Notes under the pieces: model-generated
Seen by the model: only the letters and a program-made list of their open reading frames with translations
What the model was told of the DNA's origin: nothing
Database searches by the model: none
Assembly (NCBI GenBank): GCA_019614645.1
Contig: JABWDB010000009.1
Span: 5,685,501 to 5,749,500, forward strand
Length of the DNA: 64,000 nt
Direction: 5' to 3'
Source of the DNA: Stratiolaelaps scimitus
Taxonomy: Eukaryota; Arthropoda; Arachnida; Mesostigmata; Laelapidae
Part shown: piece by piece, positions 57,940 to 64,000 of the stretch
Numbering within the stretch: the first letter of the stretch is position 1
Layout of the letters: every line of letters begins with the position of its first letter
Made by a program: the position numbers and the translations under genes

Positions 57940-58898
57940 TTCGACTCGTTACGTGTGGCATGATGATATCATATATGGCGGGGGGGGGGGGGGTCCGGCG
58001 GGGTGATGTATTGAAATTGCTCTCCGCAGTCTACGTGGTGATGACGAGACCCCGCCTAGTTCGTCATGTTCCATGTACTCGACCGTTTCGCTGGTCCAGC
58101 GAGAGAAGAAGAGACACAGGCTTCGTTACGAACAGCCAACCGAACATATGCTCTACCAACTATGTATTGCCAAAGCACAAGATATGCACAACGCGCGGCA
58201 CTGCCGGCGTCACTGCACGAGCTAGCCACTGCATGCAGGGTCTGCGTGTTGCGTCAGCCCACGGCAGAAAAATAGCAAGCCGTTCCGATACGCGGTAGAT
58301 GGAAAAAGTGCAAAATTGCTAATAGGGGAGAAAGTGGCTTGTAGCCTGCGGAGGAGATCCACGAACGCGGCCCAGAGACCCGATGGGAATGAGAGCAGGC
58401 GACCAGACCGCCAGGAACCTGTGGCGAAACACAGCCATACCATATACGGGAGCAAAATCTCTCCTGCCTAATACGTATCCTATTCCGCGCTGGCTACAAC
58501 CTACACCGCTGCCATTCCGTGACCCGATGAGTTGGTGAAGTTGCAGCGCACCGACGGCAGCAATCGTAGCCGCTGCTATAGGCTTTACGAAACGCCTGGC
58601 TGACCTCCCATTTTTTCCCTCCTCTCATTTTTGTTGCTCAACGCTCCAGAGAGCAAAGCCTAGCAAAGTCTGTTGAAAAAATGAGCCTCACTTCCAAATG
58701 AGTCCCGACTACGAGTTCACAATCGAACGAGAACAGAGCATTATGAATCGGGGAGGCACGCTATTCACTTCATATAAAATACATATCATAAAAATTCGTA
58801 TATTATGTATAGATTTGCCGCACTACAAAAAAAAAGTAAAAATATATATATATATATTGTGCGCCAATAATACATACGTATTATTGAAGGGATGCATC
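57940..58898. other. Non-coding; G homopolymer and TA run
   Basis: A 14-base G homopolymer lies at 57980-57993 and a TA run at 58841-58858. Plus frames at 57936-58298 have no splice or codon support. Confidence 0.55.
57980..57993. repeat. G14 homopolymer
   Basis: Fourteen consecutive guanines. The length may be unreliable, because such runs are sequencing and assembly weak points. Confidence 0.85.
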
Positions 58899-59086
58899 GT
58901 TCAAGACCGCTAAAAGTGTGAGTTCTGGGTGTACAGAGCTCGCAAATTCATCACAACCAACCCCAGATCTGAACATGTACCAGAAGCGAATACATGTACT
59001 TAAACTACTTTTGCCACTTCACGAGAAGGCCTCAAACAGAGGTCACCTGGCTACACCCAGAACTCACACCTCTAGTGGTCTTGAAC
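58899..59086. repeat. 35-bp inverted repeat with 118-nt spacer
   Basis: The left arm 58899-58933 and the right arm 59052-59086 are reverse complements with three differences. As RNA, the plus strand would have one G-U wobble and two A-C mismatches; the minus strand two wobbles and one mismatch. An open frame of 116 codons (58918-59268, plus) runs through most of it but has no support. Possible origins are a small inverted-repeat transposon remnant, a hairpin RNA locus or an inverted duplication. No target-site duplication was clear at the ends. Confidence 0.85.
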
Positions 59087-60121
59087 AATCACTCGTGCCA
59101 GCGTCCGTTACGGAGATAGCGAGGAATCAGGCTGACGCAAGCGGAAAGGTCAGGACGAAACGACATGGCCCCGTTGTTCTCGCCCCACATAACAGTAACA
59201 GGCTCATCCGACATCTAGATCCGTATTTGAGGTCTTTCTTCCAAAGTAGAATAGCATCTGCTCTATAGAAGACATCACGCGCAAATTATCACGCGACAAA
59301 TCCCAGCCCAACCTCCCTCCCCCCCCACCCGAATCGTGGCAGCAGTAACAGTTATTGTGGTCTATGCTTCCACTCGTGTCTCGGCAGACCAGTCATCCCT
59401 GGGTCGAACAACAAGCCCAAGTACATCAACTGTAATCGTGAGCTGCCAGCGAAACCCTATGAGCGACACTTGCTTTCGGCGCCGCCTCGACGTATCCCTT
59501 CGCCGAGCAAAGTACATTCGTCGTAGTAGTAGTAGTGAGGTTATTACAATCACCGGTCATGGTCAACCGTCAACCGCTATGCCCATTCCGCCGTTCTAGC
59601 CGCTGCGGTCGCAGCGATGGCCGAGTTGTCAAAACGGCCATGTCGCCCGTCTTAGTAAGTCTATTAGACGCGAAACGAGCACGTAATGGCCATCGAGATA
59701 CCTGAATTCACTACCGCAGCTCGTTCGTCGGACTCCGTTGTTCCGTTGTCCCGCTCGTCGCAACGACAGCTCGGCACTCGGCAGGCCGCAATCGACGGAC
59801 CCTCGTTAAAGCGCACCCCGTCGACGCAACGCGGAACGCTAAGTAACGACAGTAGTGGAACAGTAGCACAGCGGCGGGCAGTGACGCCAGCTGAGGCTGC
59901 CATCGGAACCGGCCCTGAACAGCAAGCCACTGATTCAGAAGAGCATAAATGGATGGCCCGGCAACGGTGGACCGGACAAGCGCTAGAGACAAACAGATGA
60001 CAAGAAGATGAAGAGAAGCAACTAAATGCGACAGAAGAAGAAGAAGAGGTTCGGCAAGACCGAGTCAAATGTGTGATTTGGGCCCCGATACGGTGCGCGC
60101 GCGAACGCTGCAATCAGAAGT

Positions 60122-60143
60122 GGGGTGGGAGGGGGTGGGGGGG
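60122..60143 (+). other. G-quadruplex motif with single-base loops
   Basis: Four guanine tracts (4, 3, 5 and 7 G) are separated by single bases T, A and T. By the usual rule, tracts of at least three G with loops of 1-7 form quadruplexes, and single-base loops are among the most stable. The fold is predicted, not shown. Confidence 0.75.
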
Positions 60144-60727
60144 TGGTGCTGATACGAACAGGCCGTCAGGCGGCCACTTCGAGCAATGGCCAGAGACCGC
60201 AGCAGCAAGTAACCGCATCGCACAGGTCCAACAAGTATAGATTTGCCGCATGCTGTTGTCGCTCCCGTTGACGGCCTTCGTTGTCGTTTTCGTCTTCTTC
60301 GTTGTCGTCGTCGTTGTTGCTGTTGTTGTTGTTGCTATTACTACCGTGGCTGTTATTGCCGCTTGTTGCTGAAGACCGTTCGGGCTGCTCCACTCGCGGT
60401 CTCGCATGGGTTCGTCTGCCTCGAAGCAAGCCACTTGCCGAATGACAGCGGCAAGCCGCAACGATCGAGACGCCAGATTACCGTGTGGCGTTACTGACGA
60501 CCACAACCCCACCACATGAGAACGACCAACATACGAACGGACGAAAGTTTCGAATCGGACAGAATTGCAACACGTAGTCCGGGTCACAACACGCCTCTGG
60601 TTGTATTTATTTGATTCTTCACCGTTGCATGGCCCGCCCTAGCTGGGCCCGGAAGAAATGGCCAGGTACGTTGCTTCGATACTCACCTGAAAAGTGCACA
60701 AAGGAGATCACAGTGTTAGCTTGCTAT

Positions 60728-60765
60728 TTGGCGTCAAATGTTCGTACTTGGCGTCAAATGTTCGT
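60728..60765 (+). repeat. Tandem 20-bp duplication
   Basis: An 18-base segment containing GGCGTCAAATG occurs at 60728-60745 and again at 60748-60765. A diverged third partial copy (TTGGCGTCGAATG) lies at 60977-60989. Confidence 0.93.
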
Positions 60766-61315
60766 TCGGACGGACCCGCATCACGCTGGCGACCGGACGT
60801 CCATACAATGCTGACATCTCCATATTCCATAATAGCTAGAAAGCATGCGCCAACCGCCACTTACCATCCCAGTGCGGTCGTTATCATAATCTATCATAGT
60901 TATAAATAGTACAATGGCGCACCGCCTCCGGTGGTCAGCACAGCGACACTGAAGTCGAACGATGATAAACTATTCTTTGGCGTCGAATGCTTCTTGCATC
61001 ATCAGTATTCAACGGTGGACGCCATAGTGATACTGTTGTATCGATTTTCACTAGCTGGGACGCGACGAGCGAACGACCGTACGTTCGATGCAATCTGAGA
61101 CAGCGGGAAGCCTGTGTCAAAGACTAGATATTACGATACGCAATGATAGAGATTTCGTTTATCGATAGAACCAGAAAAAAATAGTACAATCATTCGTGTC
61201 ATCAACGGTATTTTAGTAACCCTTCTGTCTTTTAGAGTACAAAATGAATAGGTAGATTCTGGTCAAAAGGGGCCATGTCGACGGGTAACTACTCAGGCGC
61301 GTATGCCACAAAGAC

Positions 61316-61337
61316 CTATATATATATATATATATAT
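61316..61337. repeat. (TA)n microsatellite
   Basis: About eleven TA units. Confidence 0.95.
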
Positions 61338-61684
61338 GTTTACAGTTCAGATTTCTTGTCCCAGAATTACTGCCTGTAGGTAGCAACCAGTCTACTGCGG
61401 AACGCGCACAAGGCTCTCCCCTCAGAATCGATGTCATGGTCCCGGATTGATAGCCGATATCTTGGAAACTCAGGTGACTCCGCTCTAACTTTGAAGCCAA
61501 CAGGCCCGAAAAGAAGCAAGCCTTAAAAAAGACAGCAACGGCGTAGAAATGGGCCCCGGAAAGGGGCGTTCATTTGCATAAGTGTTTTCTTCTCAAGGAT
61601 AGCTAGTAGTAACGTAAGAACGAGCGCCCATCTCAACCGACAAGTACCACCAAGGCCGCATGCTGTCTACCCTCGGAATTGCAT

Positions 61685-62111
61685 TTAGCGTCTCTCAGTG
61701 CACGACGTGCTCACCCGGTCGGACCCACAATGCACCTCGCGAGCGGTGGGGTGTAAACAGGTATTGGCGTTAGAAGCAGTCTCCCGATCCGACCTACTGC
61801 GTCTCGCCTTGTTGTGACTGTCTGATATAGTGAAGTGGCAAACTCGACGATCAAATATTAAGCTCAAATGGGGCAACGCAAGACGACAATGATGAACCAA
61901 CAAACAACAAATACCCCGAATAGATAAAACAAAGGCGTAACGCCAGGCGTCTCACAGCGAAGCAAATGCTTGGAATATTGAAATCTAGAAAAGATTAGAT
62001 CCGGGCTCGCCGATTTGAAGTTAACGTCGTCCAAGAACGTCTCCATTGTTTGAGCACCGTCAGCATCGTTGCAACTGTTGACACAACTGTTTGATTTCAT
62101 TCGCCGTTCGC
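61685..62111 (-). CDS. Candidate exon pair joined in phase
   Basis: On the minus strand a nine-T tract followed by CTCGTATAAG precedes exon X (62111-61956), which ends before GCT|GTGAGA. A 134-nt intron (61955-61822) ends in a good acceptor (TATATCAG). Exon Y starts at 61821 and either ends at the strong donor CGG|GTGAGC (GT at 61714-61713) or reads nine more codons to TAA 61687-61685. The phase-1 junction keeps one frame. An in-frame ATG lies at 62100-62098. Exon X is mixed/acidic with 13 of 15 codons G/C-ending around METFLDDVNFKSASP. Exon Y is basic with several cysteines. Without splicing, exon X would read into a hydrophobic C-terminal segment (stop 61866-61864). No family is recognised. 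Confidence 0.28.
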
Positions 62112-63657
62112 CTTATACGAGAAAAAAAAAGGTATATGAGCCATACTTGACCGAAAGATGTCCCGAGAAAAATGGTGGGCCCAGTGTCGGACAGCCAAGA
62201 TCCACTGCTTGCATGTCCAACCAGCTGGATATCATCGGGCCGCTAGGCTTGGATCATCGTGTTAATTAAGTCCTCGATAAGGTTCATAGATCAGGCCATC
62301 GGTTCTTCGCCGTCAGCCTGCAGAGCATATCTGTTGGCCTGCACCGGTCTGACACCGAACGGGGAAACGCAAATTATGCGAGCAGCAAAAGGCAACAGTC
62401 GATAGCCAGTCGGTAGAGTGGCGTCAGGCAGGCAGCCAACCAGATACACAGACGTACCTCATCCATGTATGTAGATATACACGCATGGTGCGCTAACTAC
62501 TCTCGGCACATCCTGTGTACGCCTTTGGGCACAAGCCCTCCTGTGCAATGGCCAATCGAGTGACGGTTCTTGCATCTAGCGCCTCGACGCCTCGAGCTAG
62601 CTAGCCTGCTGAGAGAGGCTATCATTGGAGAGGCTCCATGGAAAATGGGCTTCGGGAGTGTCTAGCACTAAGCAATCTCGGAGCCATATATCAACTAAGG
62701 AGCTCATAGGTCTGCCTTAGCTACGTTGGTCGCTCGTCTCTACCCCCCGAGCACTGTATTTGGAGTGGCATCGAGTCGGAGAGGACTCCCCTGACGAAGT
62801 CTCGGTGGTAAGCGGGCGTCGACGGAGCCCAGATGGAAAGAGACACAGAGTCAGGGCAACCCGGTGGTCGGTGGGGGACTAATTCCCCCTTGCCTCTCCG
62901 TCGAACGTGCTTTCTAGTGAAAATGGCACAAGAACTCGCCTCTTGAAAGTACCAGCTCCGGCACCGTCTGTGGCCGCTCCAGGCGATGGCGCTTTCCGTG
63001 AAATATGAGCCGCCTCCAGGAGTCTGTGAGGCCAGGGGGTGTACTGCAGAAATTTACAGGGGGAGGAAGTGCAATAGGAGTGAAAGTCTTGGGGTGGTCG
63101 GTAGGTAGAACCAGCCAGGTGACTACGTTCTCGTAAGACATAACGCTCCCCTCTAACTTCAATCCCATCGTAAAGCTTACGGATGAGAGCAGTGAGCGGA
63201 GATGGGGGGAGGGGGAGGGGTCTAGGTGAAGCGGTTGTGACGCCTATCTGCCTCTGCCGTTGCAGACATATCCTCTATTCTTCTGCTCGATGTATGCGTG
63301 CACACGAATTAGTAGCCACCTATAAAACATTAAATACCATTCATATGTACTATAGTGTATATGTACGTGAGAACAACAGCGATTTCACGGCAATGCCATT
63401 TTCTCTGCCTAGTCATCCAGTAGTTGCCTTAACCTCACAGCTGAGAAAGGCAGCGCAGTGCTCATATATAATATGAATTCTGGGCAGGATTTCCCGTGAC
63501 TACCAGGACGCTGTGTAGACTCTGCTCGTCGCTCTAGCTGTCCGGGGATAACTAGCCAATTTACAACCAAGTGCACATAATTGGAGCAATACCCCAGTTG
63601 CAGCTCGTCTATTTCATCTTCTGCAATCGTCATCGTCACAGGCGTCGACCTCCGCCC
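62112..63657. other. Non-coding; G-rich tract and short frames
   Basis: A 54-codon minus frame ends at about 62306 with a good internal acceptor (pyrimidine tract ending TGTCAG) and a separate donor-like GAG|GTACGT near 62450, but they do not combine in phase. A G-rich tract (6, 5 and 4 G separated by A) lies at 63204-63220. No gene is supported. Confidence 0.5.
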
Positions 63658-63943
63658 TTAGCATTCCCGGCCGAATAAACAAGTTGAATAAATTTGTACG
63701 ACGCAAAGAAATCGTGCGTTATTAGTTCGCCGTTCGTCTGCTAGTCGCTGAGATCCAGCAAAGTGCCTGGGTGTATCGGCCTTGATCCTCATGTTTGCCT
63801 CCTTTTTCGAAACACACCAATCGCCTCGGCCTTACAGCCAAAGGAAACGGGACCTCCATGGGGTCCGTTTCCTGCCAATAGCTTTGTTCTGTAGAATACG
63901 ATCCGTCTCCAACAGCTGATGGGGGTCGGGAGCCGTGATCCAT
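63658..63943 (-). CDS. Candidate two-exon gene, 65 residues
   Basis: Exon 1 runs from ATG 63943 to 63836 (36 codons, phase 0), before the strong donor GCT|GTAAGG. An 88-nt intron (63835-63748) ends in GATCTCAG, and exon 2 (63747-63658) adds 29 codons to TAA. Exon 1 is Ser/Gly/Glu-rich, with 11 of its last 13 well-defined codons G/C-ending. Exon 2 has a basic start and a Cys/Val-rich end with little bias. All three frames of exon 1 are fairly open. Two AATAAA motifs on the opposite strand lie inside this interval, so a plus-strand 3' end is an alternative. No family is recognised. Confidence 0.18.
63674..63692 (+). promoter_or_regulatory. Paired AATAAA polyadenylation-signal motifs
   Basis: AATAAA occurs at 63674-63679 and again at 63687-63692, followed within 30 bases by T/GT-containing sequence. 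This is a plausible plus-strand mRNA 3' end, although no well-supported plus-strand exon lies just upstream. Confidence 0.25.
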
Positions 63944-64000
63944 CCACTGGGCCGGTATCTATCTTTACGTCTATTCCTCCCGATCAGACATATTTCCCCT

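Larger units (their letters stand above)
59087..61684. other. Non-coding; G-quadruplex motif, duplicated 20-mer, TA run
   Basis: The G-rich motif (60122-60143) and the tandem 20-bp duplication (60728-60765) are listed separately. A TTG/TCG/TTC pyrimidine-rich zone lies at about 60280-60340 and a TA run at 61316-61337. No gene is supported. Confidence 0.55.

Noticed and set aside
1..64000. CRISPR array, bacterial operon or prophage
   Set aside because: There are no regularly spaced unique-spacer repeats, no tightly packed same-strand genes and no ribosome binding sites. The tandem repeats found are slippage repeats.

Overview
The window reads as eukaryotic nuclear DNA, most likely from an arthropod. 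Base composition is close to balanced by eye. CpG is abundant, and simple-sequence repeats of almost every kind are unusually dense: TA, CA, CT/GA, CAG/CTG, CCG, AAC, AAT, GAAC, GATA and AGTC. No long uninterrupted gene exists, and there are no bacterial operons, ribosome binding sites, rRNA genes or convincing tRNA genes. I saw no reverse transcriptase, integrase or transposase motif. The texture would suit a CpG-rich, near-50% GC arthropod such as a phytoseiid mite or an Anopheles-type fly, but no gene here settles the lineage.

Most of the 64 kb is non-coding: intron, intergenic or regulatory sequence. The longest open frames (about 200-240 codons) are close to what chance gives in a window this size once stop-poor microsatellites are counted. 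I therefore judged coding potential by three signs read by hand: G/C enrichment at codon position 3, consensus splice donors or acceptors at the right place, and reading-frame phase matching across short (60-135 nt) putative introns. No protein family was recognised in any of them. Every gene model is a hypothesis at low confidence.

Layout. 0-9 kb: microsatellites, a TA-cored palindrome (1917-1980), opposed CCAAT boxes (2824-2838) and a glutamine/asparagine-rich open frame (285-635). 9-25 kb: mainly low-complexity DNA, with a hydrophobic frame (9875-10246) and a His/Gln/Ser-rich minus-strand frame (12973-13560). 25-36 kb: candidate exons at 25.3, 27.5-27.9, 28.4-28.8, 31.3-31.8, 33.3-33.6 and 35.7-36.1 kb, several ending at strong donors. 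40-43 kb: a candidate exon (40659-40917), two ORFs overlapping by ATGA (41963-42339) and a poly-alanine ORF (43025-43234). 46.4 kb: a hairpin with primary-microRNA-like geometry. 46.5-54.5 kb: repeats only. 54.5-58 kb: the densest cluster of candidate plus-strand coding frames, including a two-exon model (56796-57163) and two short frames with hydrophobic N-termini. 58.9-59.1 kb: a 35-bp inverted repeat. 60.1 kb: a strong G-quadruplex motif. 61.7-62.1 and 63.7-63.9 kb: two minus-strand, phase-matched two-exon models.

Nothing indicates that the candidate genes act together, and none could be assigned to a pathway. The best-supported non-repeat structure is the 46.4-kb hairpin, whose two U-G/G-U pairs are possible only in a plus-strand transcript.
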